From Mesostigma viride (Eukaryota > Streptophyta > Mesostigmatophyceae > Mesostigmatales > Mesostigmataceae), in assembly GCA_009746045.1 (NCBI GenBank), contig RPFO01000253.1:1296069-1330428 (forward strand): a stretch of 34,360 bases of DNA. The letters are read 5' to 3'. The position numbers were made by a program, and so were the translations under genes. Positions within the stretch are counted from its first letter, which is position 1. Each line of letters starts with the position of its first letter. Under the pieces are notes generated by a model, which was given only the letters and a program-made list of their open reading frames with translations, searched no databases and was not told the origin of the DNA. Positions 10,041-19,731 of this stretch are shown piece by piece.

Positions 10041-10091
10041 CTAGCTACATCATCCCCTGTAAATAGTCAATCACCCCTAGGGGAAGGTGTG
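10038..10091 (+). promoter_or_regulatory. Gag UGA with downstream stem-loop: candidate readthrough element (element 2)
   Basis: The stop context is CAG-TGA-CTA-G. The same frame stays open through pol. Five bases after the stop, 10046-10059 can pair with 10078-10091: 13 of 14 positions pair (ten Watson-Crick, three G-U, one A-A mismatch) around an 18-nt loop. UGA followed by CUA plus a 3' stem-loop is a known leaky-stop arrangement in several RNA viruses and some cellular mRNAs. The pairing was worked out by hand, without folding energies. Confidence 0.6.
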
Positions 10092-13000
10092 CTGGATGTA
10101 CATAAGGACGGGGGTGTGCCCCTTGTGCAGCACCAAGGGTGTAAAGATGTTGTTCTTCCACTGGATTGCAATAACAATGCTGCAGCTGAATTCCCTATGC
10201 CTCATGCAGGTGGTGGGTCTCCAGCAGGTGCTGGCCTGGAGGGCCAAGGGACCTTGCTGGAAGGGCCTGGAGCGGTCCAGGGTGCAGGGCCTGACTTGGG
10301 GCGTCAGGATGGCCTGCAGGGAAGCCCTGGAACCTCAGGAGTGGATCATGTGTCCCCACACACGGTTCAGACGTCTCGCCAGGTCAGTACTGAGAGAGTG
10401 CTGAGCTATGCTGAGGCTGGCCATAGGTTGCATCACATGTTTGGGCATTCTGGGCAGGCAGCAATGTTTGCTTGGAAGCTAGGTAGGGAGCCTTTGTGGG
10501 AGGCTTGCCAGGCTGCTGCTGAGAACTGTGGTTGCCAGGAGAATGCTGTTCACCCACCTCAGTCCCATGCTAGGGAGCCTGCTAGGGAGCGTGGCGACAT
10601 CCAGATGGATATCCAGCATATCAGGGGCTTGTATATATTGGTGGGGGTGGACAGGTTCAGCAGATACAGGCTGATAGACGTTCTGCCTGGTATGCAGGAG
10701 CACCACTTGTTGTTGGGTATGAAGGCCCTGATCCCAGGCTTTGGGGTGTGCAAGAGTGTGCAGGCAGACTTGCAGTTTGACTGTTTGCTCAAGCATCAGG
10801 ACCAGCTGCCTTGTAAGCTGGTAGTAGTCCCCAGGGAGAGTCATGGGCAGCAAGGGGCTGTAGAGAGATCCATACGTGAAGTGAAGACAGTGGTGCTAGC
10901 AGCAGAGTCAGTGCCACTTGTGGCATCTGCCTTAGAGAGGGCAGCCTGGTGTAAGGGGATAGAAGAGCAGCTGAACCACAGGGTTAACTATTACTTTGAT
11001 GGTGTGGCTGTCTCTCCCCTGGCCCTGCAGTATAGCTTGCTACCTGAGAACGTGGTGCAGGCCAGTCTTAGGAAGGCAGATAGGTTATTTGCCCAGCTGA
11101 GACGTAAGGACAAGAACTGGAATGTGCTGAGGCCTCAGGTGGGGCTGAAGGTCAGGATGTGGAAGGAACCATCTATTCCAGGCAAGCGGGGGAAGTGGCA
11201 GGATGGGGTTGTCACTCGTGTGGAGGAAGCTAACAGATCTTGCCTGGTGGCTTTGGAAAAGGATCCAAGGCACGTGTACAGGTTGTCCTGGGCTCATGTC
11301 AAGGAAAGAAGGCCACATGCAATCTGGCCTGCAGACGGGCCAGGCCCTCCCAGCTGGGTTGAGGAGCCAGGCCAGAGCCAGGCAGCAGCAGCTAACAATC
11401 CTCTGGTGGTGGATGATGGTCTGTCCCTGCTGGAAGATGACGAGCAGGAGGAGGCTGCTGAAGCAACTGTCACAAGGCCAGAGGGGACGGGGCAGCCACC
11501 TAAGGCCCGGGGGCCTCTCATGGCGGACGTCATCCGAGCACTCATGCGCAGCAAACATGATCCCAAGGTATCCAAGCTCACGGGGTGGGGGTCGTGCTGG
11601 GCAGCTACAATGGAGGTAGATACCAACTCACAGGTGTCTGTCATCAGGGAAGAGGATGCTGTAGGCTTACAGATGTCCCATCCCAGTTGCCTTGCTGTGT
11701 CTGATTTCTCAGGAAAGGTGTCCATGAAGATCCTTGGGGAAGTGAGTGTGCCTATCTTAGGGGTGCCCACCACGTTCTGTGTGGTAGAGGGCTATCAGGG
11801 GCCTGCCATTCTGGGTCAGAACTTCTTGTGCATGCCAGGGGTTACTTTGACCTCTGATGAGTTGGCACTAGAAGGCAGGGGCAGCCTCCCCCTTGAAAGA
11901 TATCACTATTCCCAGGGTCTTGCAGTGGCGGTGAAGGCTGTTAGGAGTCAGCCAGCTGAGGGTCCTCAAGGTCAGGAGCCCATAGCTGAGGACTGTTGAT
12001 AATCCCAACCACCTTTGATCCAAGGCAGTTAGGGGTAAACAGGTACCAGATAGCTGCTCACAGTCCTATTCCCTGGCGCCAGCTAGTCGAGATGATGCAA
12101 AGCCCCAAGATGGCTAAGGCATGGACTCTTGGCTTTGTTGCTTCTGGGCATGAGTGGATAGTTTCCAACTGTGCAGAACCTGTGGATGAGCTGCCAGAAG
12201 TTCACCAGCTGCTCAGATTGATGTTTGTCCTCAAGCTCAAGGAGGTTGATGGTGTCCAGGTGCCACATGTCAGACCAGTTGTAACCGAGTATCATGGCAC
12301 TGGCCAGTTGTTAGATGAGGAGCTCTATACTCCAGGGATGCTGCATGACACGTGGAGGATTCTGCTGTGTATATTTCTGTCTTTTCTGGTTAAGGGTGTG
12401 CCCTATAGCTCTGTGCTGATTGATTTCAAGAGGGCTTTTCTCAAGGGTGACCAAGATCAGGCTAGGCAGACTTGGAGAGATATCCCTCCTTTCTTTGTGA
12501 CTGTACCTGCTGTATGGAGAGCAGAGATAAAGGCCAGGTACCTGAGAATTCTGAAAGGGTTGGAAGGTCTCAGGTCCAGTCCCATTATCTGGAGAAAGAG
12601 CCTAGAGAAATTCTTGAAGAATACTTGTGGGTTTTCTGTGTCTCCAGTGGATCCCTGTTTGTTCCAAGGGTCCACAATGGCCTTCCTGTCTTTGCCTCAC
12701 TGCATGGTGATGACCTGCATCTCATAGGTCCACCAGACTGGGTTGAGGCTGTTTTGGCTAAGATCCAGAAGCGGTTTGAGCTGGGTAAGATACAGCACAT
12801 GGTGGAGAATGAGCCTATGGTCTTCTGTGGCATGCAGGCTACGTTGTTCCAAGCCAAGGGCTCGTGGTTCATCAGGATGGAGGGTGGTAAGGACTACCCA
12901 CAGCAGATTGTAGATGCATTGCAGGAGCCCATCACGCAGGCTAGGTGTGCTACCATCAGGGGCATGCTGGCATGGCTTGCAAGTATATGTGCCCCTGACT

Positions 13001-13611
13001 TGCTGGTTTTGAGTCGACTTACTGATTCCCAGCTGGTTGAGGTGGGTGCTGAGAGTGTGGTGCAGGCTGTCATGATGTCTCCCCCTCTTATACTGGGTCC
13101 TGTGGATTTGTACAAGCCCCTTGACATGGTTCTCTATGTGGACAGTTCTATGGATAATAGGAAGGTCACAGAGGTCAGGGGCAGGGCAGCAGCATTAGTT
13201 ACCCTGGAGCAAGATCACACCTCACTTGTTACCTGGTACAGTCGGTTGCAGAACAGGGTTACACCCAGCAGTGATATTGCTGAGTGCAGGGCAATCTGTG
13301 AAGGGCTGCATACTGCTCTTTACTTGAGGGAGCTCTTCTACCAGCTATGTCAAGTGGCTTCCTGTAGGTTGCAGCTGCACACACTGGTGAGGACTGATAG
13401 CATGGGCATGGTGCAATTTGTGCACAGGCAGCTGGCCAGGAGCAGGGACCTTGACTACTTGTTGCTCAAGGAGATGTCCTACCTAGCTCACATTGAACAT
13501 GTGCCTGGTGTGGACAACCCTGCAGATGCCCTCACCAAGCTGGAGGAGAAGGCGGAGAGGCAGTACCCCCTGCTCCGTGGGCTCATGGACCCCTTACACG
13601 GGCGGCCATAG
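10041..13611 (+). pseudogene. Copia-type pol of element 2 (INT-PR-RT-RH), two frameshifts
   Basis: Replication polyprotein of the same family as 19732-23322. Frame A (10041-11999) holds the HHCC-like region, integrase D190, D243 and E275 (residue 1 at 10041), an SH3-like integrase tail, and a retropepsin-like domain with D527-T-N and ILGQNF near 590. It ends at TGA 11997. RT continues in a second frame from about 11990 to a stop ending at 12727 (RT Asp codon 12422). A third frame takes over near 12670-12678 and carries the HGDD box (His codon 12703) and RNase H (Asp codon 13141, NPADALTKL near the end), stopping at TAG 13609-13611. The intact relative has no breaks at these points, so these are decay mutations. 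With the gag indel the copy cannot make a full polyprotein. Confidence 0.88.
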
Positions 13612-15261
13612 AGACCAGGCCTTGCTTCAGCTTGGGTGTCCCCAGTGGGCTGCTTGACCAAAGTACCAAGTGGTGACTGGTGCTTACTGGTTGACAGCCG
13701 GTCCTTCAGGGTTAGGTACACCCTCCTGGACAGGAGTTGGTGTGGAATGTCACTCCTACCAGCTGAGAATCATGCCTGGCCCTCCCCATGGGGTTCAGAA
13801 GAGTCGCCAGGACTTAAGTCGACGCCTTTGGCCTCAAACAGTTAGGCCATGCAAGGGCAACCCGAATGTTGGTTCTTACAGGTTGCTGTACATATGTTTT
13901 CTAGTGCTTGTTTCCAACCTGTTGCTAATAAAGAACCTGGTTGTGTGACCATGTGGAACATGGTTGCCAGGGGGCCACATTCTGGGTTATATAATGCTTG
14001 AATAAAACATAATCATGTCATGTCATTCTCATGTTGTTCCATGGTTGTAATGTTTCTCTTGTGTAAAGTTCCAGGTCACCTATAAACCTGGAGGTTGGGG
14101 TGGGGTTCAATTCCCCAGCAGAGCCACAGCCTGGCATGAGTGATTCCTGGGCTTAACACCCAGTGAAGACATGGGCTCCCCAATAAGGCAGTATTTGTAT
14201 GGTGCTACCTGAGTCTCTTTGAGCATAAAGGGAAAGGCTGGCCAAGGCGGGCGCCATAAGAACGGGCGCCTGTGATAACTGTGAAAGATCAGGAACTCAC
14301 AATAATACGTTCTTGGCATCCTTTAATCCCAGCCATTGGACTAGGTAATGTGCCTTGACTTTAATCTAGCACCAAGTTCCCAAGGAAAGGTTGGGAGCTG
14401 ACCAAGGGGTCAGGGGATAACCTGGGGTGACCTCTGATTCACTGGCCAGTACACCTAGCCTGGTCCAAGGGCAGATATGTTGTTACCCAAAGGAGGCAGG
14501 AACCTGGGCCCTAAAAGGTCTGATCAACCTCAAGGGACCAAGCGGTCTGTGGCTGAGTGGGCACAAGCAAGGTTAGGCTTGTTTCAAGCTGGTCCAGCTC
14601 CAAAAGAAGAAAGGGTTGGAGTTAGCATTTTGGGCAACCAATATGCTAAGTGGATGCAGTTTGGAAAGACCTTTCCAACGCCGTGCTGACCGCCTGAAAC
14701 AGACAAGGGACAAGAAAGATATGAGGTCCCGAAGTCCTAGCCGTCCGTGGCCGACTAGGGTGCAGTCCTCTGGTATAGTGGACAGGACACGTGGCAGGCC
14801 GTGCCTGCACAGGCTTAGCCTGACTATCACGTGACTGTGGTCCACGTAGACCAGAGGAGCAGCAGCCTGTGACTGGTGGAATACTGGAGCTGGCACAGGG
14901 CTGCAAGGATACTAGGCCTTGCAGGCTTGTGACAGGTCCTGTACTTCCTAGGTTGCAGAGTCTAGGCAAATCCAGTTCGTCCTGGCTCTGCACTGATGCC
15001 AGTGGACGTTGAGGATTTGCTTGCCCGCCTGCACGTGCCTCGTCACGCCGATGGGAACGAGGAACAACACAAAGGATATAGCTTGGTCATGGGGGATGAC
15101 CAGCTATCTTGGCAAGCACGAACCGAGGCTCCCACATTGGACGTGGAAACGGCTCACCGTGGTCGTGGCTTGGTGCACGGGTTAAAAGGTTGCTGCCTTG
15201 CAACTTTGGCTCATCCCGTTGTGCGCGTGAAAGACCAGGAGCTCACAGCTCTGGTTGGTTG
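13612..15261. other. 3' flank of element 2, non-coding
   Basis: No supportable gene. AATAAA occurs at 13926 and 14001, and a TATATAATG stretch near 13989 may be transcription signals of element 2. A GGGCGCC...GGGCGCC pair lies at about 14251-14277. LTR boundaries could not be fixed because no second copy is present. A tRNA T-arm-like hairpin is listed separately. The ORFs of 60-120 codons here have no recognisable features. Confidence 0.4.
14101..14117 (+). other. T-arm / pol III B-box-like hairpin
   Basis: TGGGG-TTCAATT-CCCCA is a perfect 5-bp stem with a 7-nt T-loop-like sequence and matches the B-box pattern GGTTCRANTCC. It is preceded by a CCAGGT...ACCTGG hairpin (about 14071-14092). No acceptor stem or D arm could be found, so it is not called a tRNA. 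It may be a tRNA-derived SINE fragment or chance. Confidence 0.3.
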
Positions 15262-16121
15262 TTAACTGTTTTGCCACGACTCTGTGTTCTGGGTAAGCAA
15301 CATAATAAAAGTGAAAAACTGTTGAGGGGTAGACTTGACATCCAACTTGGGAAGGTTAGCAAAGAGGGGAAGAGCAGGGGGCTTAGGGGGATTAGAAGGG
15401 TCAGATTTACCCATAGGACCACTGTCTTCCACTGCTACATACGAGGGATAGAAAGAAGGAAGAGGAAAGGTTTTGGATAGAGGTCTAGAAGGGGCCACCG
15501 TTTCAGGATGGTGCCCATAGGAGAAGGGAACAGTATATTGCTCACGAAGGGAGGAGTAGGCAAAATGATCATAATTTCTGTCATCTAGAGGCATGGTGCT
15601 GAAATCACCATTAACTTCTAAATCAGCCACACGGGTAGGGATCTGGGCAGCCTCGTAGGCCGTATCAGGGTAAGCCCAAGAAGCAGGGGGATAAAAGGGA
15701 ACTGCACTAGGGCGACCAGAAGGGCCAACAGGGGCAGAGGTACGACCCGTGTTATAAGCAGGAATGGAAGACACAGGGTGGGAAGGAGGCCTAGAAGCAT
15801 GGTTAGTTAGTGAGGACCTACTGGAGGGTTGAGCCAAGGTTGCAGGAGGGGCAGGGGCCTGGTTCAGAGTAAAAGAGGGGTCATCACTATAAATCTGACA
15901 CGTTGTTCAAAGGTAGGTGGGGTATGTGAGGGACGACGGCGACCACCATTAACAGGAGAAGGAGGTGAGGTACGCAGATTACCTTGAGGAGTGAGATGGT
16001 GCACCGTTTCCAAGGAGTCCCGTCGGTTACCACGAGTATTGTTGTTGTTATTAGTAGTATTATTATTAGTAGCGGTAGTATTGGTAGGTATAGGCGACAT
16101 ATCTCCACCCACTGGATCCAT
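15262..16121 (-). pseudogene. Gag-like low-complexity ORF pair in overlapping frames
   Basis: The first ORF starts at an ATG (16121) and runs to a stop at 15864. It is Asn/Thr-rich, then Pro/Arg-rich. The second, one frame back, is open from about 15897 and ends at TAA 15262-15264. It is Pro/Ser/Tyr-rich and finishes with a block reading PKLDVKSTPQQFFTF, which has the look of the start of a Gag capsid region. The two overlap by about 35 bp, so a -1 shift would join them. I see no canonical X-XXY-YYZ slippery heptamer, so an indel is more likely than programmed frameshifting. I do not recognise a family. It follows two other small ORFs on the same strand. Confidence 0.4.
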
Positions 16122-16244
16122 GTTTAATTAATTAAAAGAAAGAAAACACAAAAGTTGCGTTAAGAAAGAAATAGGAATCTAAATTGAAGCAATAAAGACA
16201 AAAGGAAAAACCTTAAATGTCTTAAGCAAGGAAAACAATTACAA

Positions 16245-16640
16245 TCAATCCTTTTTAACCACAGTAATGGATAGGGAACCAGACTCTAAGGTGAGAGGAG
16301 TATCTGAGCTAGATGAGGATGCAGCCCGCCTAGGGGGAGAAGAAGGAGGAGTAGCAAAAACTAGGGCTTCTACGGGAGGACGACCATGAGGAATAGAACG
16401 TACATGTAGGCCTAAATCTGATTCACTATGGTCTATAAGGAATTGCTGAGCTTCTTCAAAGGTAACAAATTTCTTATACCTAACTACGTTATATGTACGG
16501 TTTTGCACTATCTTCCTAGCATCTGACCAAGAAAGGAAAATGGCTGACCATTGAGGGGTAATAACTACGTAATATTTGGCTAAGCTACTATTGTCGCTGG
16601 ACGAATGGGAAGGAGCAGTAAAAACACGACGCTGGCTCAT
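16245..16640 (-). CDS. Small protein with RNase H1 hybrid-binding / viroplasmin-type domain
   Basis: 131 codons from ATG 16640 to a stop at 16245. Residues about 21-70 follow the pattern of the caulimovirus viroplasmin / RNase H1 N-terminal hybrid-binding fold: YYVV, then an aromatic and hydrophobic stretch ending IFLSWSDA, then YKKFVTFEEAQQFL. That domain binds RNA-DNA hybrids or dsRNA in RNase H1 and also occurs in retroelement proteins. No RNase H catalytic domain follows; the C-terminal half is Ser/Pro-rich and disordered. It lies between an RG-rich ORF upstream and a Gag-like ORF downstream, all on the minus strand. It may be a separate small protein or one exon of a retroelement polyprotein. 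The domain call is by pattern only. Confidence 0.5.
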   Translation of the reverse strand: MSQRRVFTAPSHSSSDNSSLAKYYVVITPQWSAIFLSWSDARKIVQNRTYNVVRYKKFVTFEEAQQFLIDHSESDLGLHVRSIPHGRPPVEALVFATPPSSPPRRAASSSSSDTPLTLESGSLSITVVKKD

Positions 16641-17025
16641 GGTAACGCACCTGGTGGGTCTTGTGACGTCACGCTAGAAGTAGAAGGAGTAGGCGACTTA
16701 TCTGGGTGATCTGGAGCACCGAAAGCAGCATGAGGGCGGAATAGTCCAGCGCTCGTCCTAAAATCAGCGACCCGTCTCTCTGCGGGTGCGGCCGTCTAAT
16801 AAAACAGCAGCACGAAGGAAAAAGGTGTAGTCTACCACGACGCTAATCGTCTCACGCTTGCCGATCCGAACAATTATCCCCTATCTACGACAGGAAGCAA
16901 CCATACGCAGGAAAACAAAGCGAAGGAGCTATATAGTAAAGCGAAGGAGCCATCTACAAAAAGGGTTTATCCGCTATACGAGCAGGTCTAGCATCTAGGC
17001 AGATCGTGTCCCGAACCGGGCAGCA

Positions 17026-17328
17026 CTACTCTCCCAGCTTGAAGGCGACCCGCCCATTACCTGTCAAGAAAGTGTCGTCTTCGTATCCCTGGACGCGGAA
17101 GGGTTCTTGCAAAGGCGTCTGTGACAAAGGACCGTCGTCTCGCTCTCTACCTACGAAAGTTCCTCCGGAACCATTGTTACGTCCTAAACTTCTACCACCA
17201 CCTCTACCTCTACCTCGCCTAACCCAACCTAAATTGGTCAGGCCTCCTCTACTCAAACCCCTAGCGAAAGACGAACGAGACGGTGCAGATCTCAATGCAT
17301 TCACGTATGTATTACTGTAATACGCCAT
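17026..17328 (-). CDS. Arg/Gly-rich small ORF
   Basis: 100 codons from ATG 17328 to a stop at 17026. The middle is an RG/RGG-rich segment (about residues 25-60), typical of RNA-binding proteins. No defined domain is present. It is first of three minus-strand ORFs (RG-rich, hybrid-binding, Gag-like) that could be parts of one retroelement. It may also be fortuitous. Confidence 0.3.
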   Translation of the reverse strand: MAYYSNTYVNALRSAPSRSSFARGLSRGGLTNLGWVRRGRGRGGGRSLGRNNGSGGTFVGRERDDGPLSQTPLQEPFRVQGYEDDTFLTGNGRVAFKLGE

Positions 17329-17413
17329 AAGCCATTTACACGAACCCGTTTACTCCAGGAATAGAGGAAGGAAACACACTACACTGCCGTGACCCAAGCC
17401 TATATGTGTTAAT

Positions 17414-18337
17414 TCATTTAACACACGCCGAGTGCCAACACGAGGGGTAGAACGTGCATAAATGGTCACCAACGGTCCAACATGCTCGGGCCGCGACCTG
17501 GCCCTCGCCTACAATTGCACAGATGCACGCTGGTCCACTACATTCTACCCGAAGGATAAGGACCACTAAGAAAGTACTCGGCGCGACGCCCAAAAGCATC
17601 CAATGCACCACAGTGCTGCTACGAGGACACAGTGTCCTATAGTACGAACTACACGTAAACGACCAAGGCAAGGGACCTAATTTACGTCCGTAACTACAAC
17701 GAATTGTTACGCGACGTAACACTTCCGTGTCAGCAGGCGCAAAGCGACTGCCAGCAGTGCCCACGGGAAGCGTGGCATTGGCGTCGAGCAGCATAACCAA
17801 AAAGTGGCGGGCAGGGGTGACCCCCTCTAGGCTATGCAAGGACTCGAAGAACTCCTGGCGTGCCGACTCAGGTAGACCACTATGGGGTGCATAGCCCACC
17901 CCCACCGTGAGGTGGTGCTTAGACCGCCCCTCGACGGAGGTGAAATGTGCTACCATAAGGCGGGGCGTTAGAAACTGAAGCGTGCTGAGGCTAGCAACTG
18001 CCAGCGGCGAACACAAAAGACCAACACCACCTTGGCCTGGCGTCCCACTTCCAGCGAAGTAGAAACGCCAACCGCCTGCAAGGCGGTTAGTGCTCACCGT
18101 GCCAAATGGCACCGTGCGACGGTGTTCCTGCACGCCTAGAATAGATACACGATGTGCAATGCAAAATGCGACGAGCTCCTCTATCCGGCAGCTATGGCCG
18201 TCATCTGCTAGCAATGTGCGTGTGTTAAAGGTGGCAAGGGCCAAGGATGCCTGCTGGACCACCAGGGGAGAACGGCGATGGATGAAGTTAACGTTCCTAG
18301 CAAACGCAATGTGAAGGATATGGTTGCAATGCAGCAA
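17414..18337 (-). pseudogene. LINE endonuclease (APE/EEP type) relic
   Basis: The N-terminal two thirds match the exonuclease-endonuclease-phosphatase fold of non-LTR retrotransposons, which nicks target DNA: ATFNTRTL near the start, an ILGVQEHR block, GGVGLL, a conserved VGVGYAP region and LLDANA (about residue 195), the D-x-N signature. After about 17750 the expected conserved blocks (TW, ID, DH) are absent from the frame, so it is truncated or frameshifted. The open frame has no ATG at its listed start. No reverse transcriptase follows. It is adjacent to, but not clearly part of, the small-ORF cluster downstream. Confidence 0.6.
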
Positions 18338-19731
18338 TGTGTGAATATGGTTGGAAACGGAGCTTTGTTAAAATTGGATAATGTTACAGCGCTCACACAC
18401 TTGAGGCTTGTACACGCGCTTGCCAAGTCAAGGCACAACACGTGAGGCGGGCTCGCAAGAGATCTGCCCAAATGGCACTGGCCTATTGTTTATATACTTG
18501 TGCACTGTGCTTGCTAGTCCTGAGCAACCTAAGAGGTATGCTCAGTAATAACAACCCCGGTACAGTATTCACTACCTGTACAGCGCCCAGTTCCTATACA
18601 GTAGGTCTGCCATACAGGCACAGTGACCACAGAGCGCAGTCCACAGTGACTTATTGCATCTGCACCTAGAAGTCCAGGACTAAGCCTGCGGTACCAACAG
18701 ACCACAGGTTAAGGTTCCTATTTCCTGCGTACGACGTATTAATCCAATACCGTCGTAGGTACAGCACCTAATTCCTGTCAGCCCAGGAATTACTGTCGAC
18801 CCCATATGCTGTCGGCAAATATTCACGTCCGACTTAGAAGAACAGCCGGCTCGCGCTCGCGCGCGACCGGGAAGTCGGAACGCCATAACTTTCTTGATAC
18901 TTGTCGGAATGAACTCGTTCCGGTGCCGCTGGAATCGCAGAGATATGCCGAATCAGGATCACGCCAATGCGCTTGGCGTTAACTCCAATCCTTTCTTTTC
19001 TTGAGCTGTAGCAGCTCACACAAGTCTACATACAAACACACACAATGGGTACTGGACATCCTCCCCGACTACAAGTCACAACCCACTGGGCATGACAGTC
19101 AGCTTGGATTCCTTATTATATGTACATAGCACCCATACTGGCTCAGGAGCACAAACAAATTACAATGAGTCCCTATCCCTTCACGGGAGGCTCGTTGTGT
19201 TACCCATGTACAAGAGGTTGGCCAACTGTGGCAGCCCATAGGTGTTCAGCTAAGAACTTGAGAAGTATGTACAACCTTCAGGACCTTAGGCGAAACCCCA
19301 CAGATCACCCACAACAGCTCATCAGAAAACATTGCTGACCCCCAGACGGGAGTCGGCGCCGGTCTGCTGCCCCTTATCGAACCAGACACAACATCTACGC
19401 GAAGCACATGCAAAACACAAGCTCCCATACTCGTTCCAACCGTGGAAAATCAGGGGACCTGTCGCCACCTCACCAGCATGGTGGATGGGTCAGCCAGTCC
19501 GTGAAACTCCGCCTTAAGACGGCACCAGGGAATCGAACCCCGCCCACAAACCACAGATCTGGGGAAACCTCAGACTGAGATGAAAACCCCAGATAGACAT
19601 CTCTCCATCAGAGACAATGTCAGACATTCCCACACCAGAGACATGTCTCACCCCTCAAGGTGTGCTCAGGATTATGTACAATCAAGCTCCCAGCCTGATA
19701 TCCAGAGACTTAAGCACCCAGCTCTCAGCTT
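18338..19731. other. Non-coding interval, 3' flank of element 3
   Basis: No supportable gene on either strand. For element 3 (minus strand) this holds the expected 3' UTR and 3' LTR, but no second copy of any part was seen, so LTR limits cannot be given. A T-arm-like hairpin at 19526-19542 is listed separately. Near 18858-18875 there is a run of alternating GC (CTCGCGCTCGCGCGCG). Confidence 0.4.
19526..19542 (-). other. T-arm / pol III B-box-like hairpin
   Basis: On the minus strand, CGGGG-TTCGATT-CCCTG forms a 5-bp stem with one G-U and an exact B-box GGTTCGATTCC. It sits about 190 bp after the pol stop of element 3; the similar hairpin at 14101 is about 490 bp after the pol stop of element 2. 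No complete tRNA fold was found. Confidence 0.3.

Noticed and set aside
11997-11999. Second programmed recoding site between protease and RT in element 2
   Set aside because: The intact relative reads through this region in one frame, so the break is a decay frameshift, as is the one near 12670.
14071-14117. tRNA gene
   Set aside because: A T-arm and one upstream hairpin are present, but no D arm or matching acceptor stem exists.
18442-18669. 75-codon ORF starting with a basic and hydrophobic stretch
   Set aside because: It overlaps the upstream region of the LINE relic, has no domain, and random ORFs of this size are common here.
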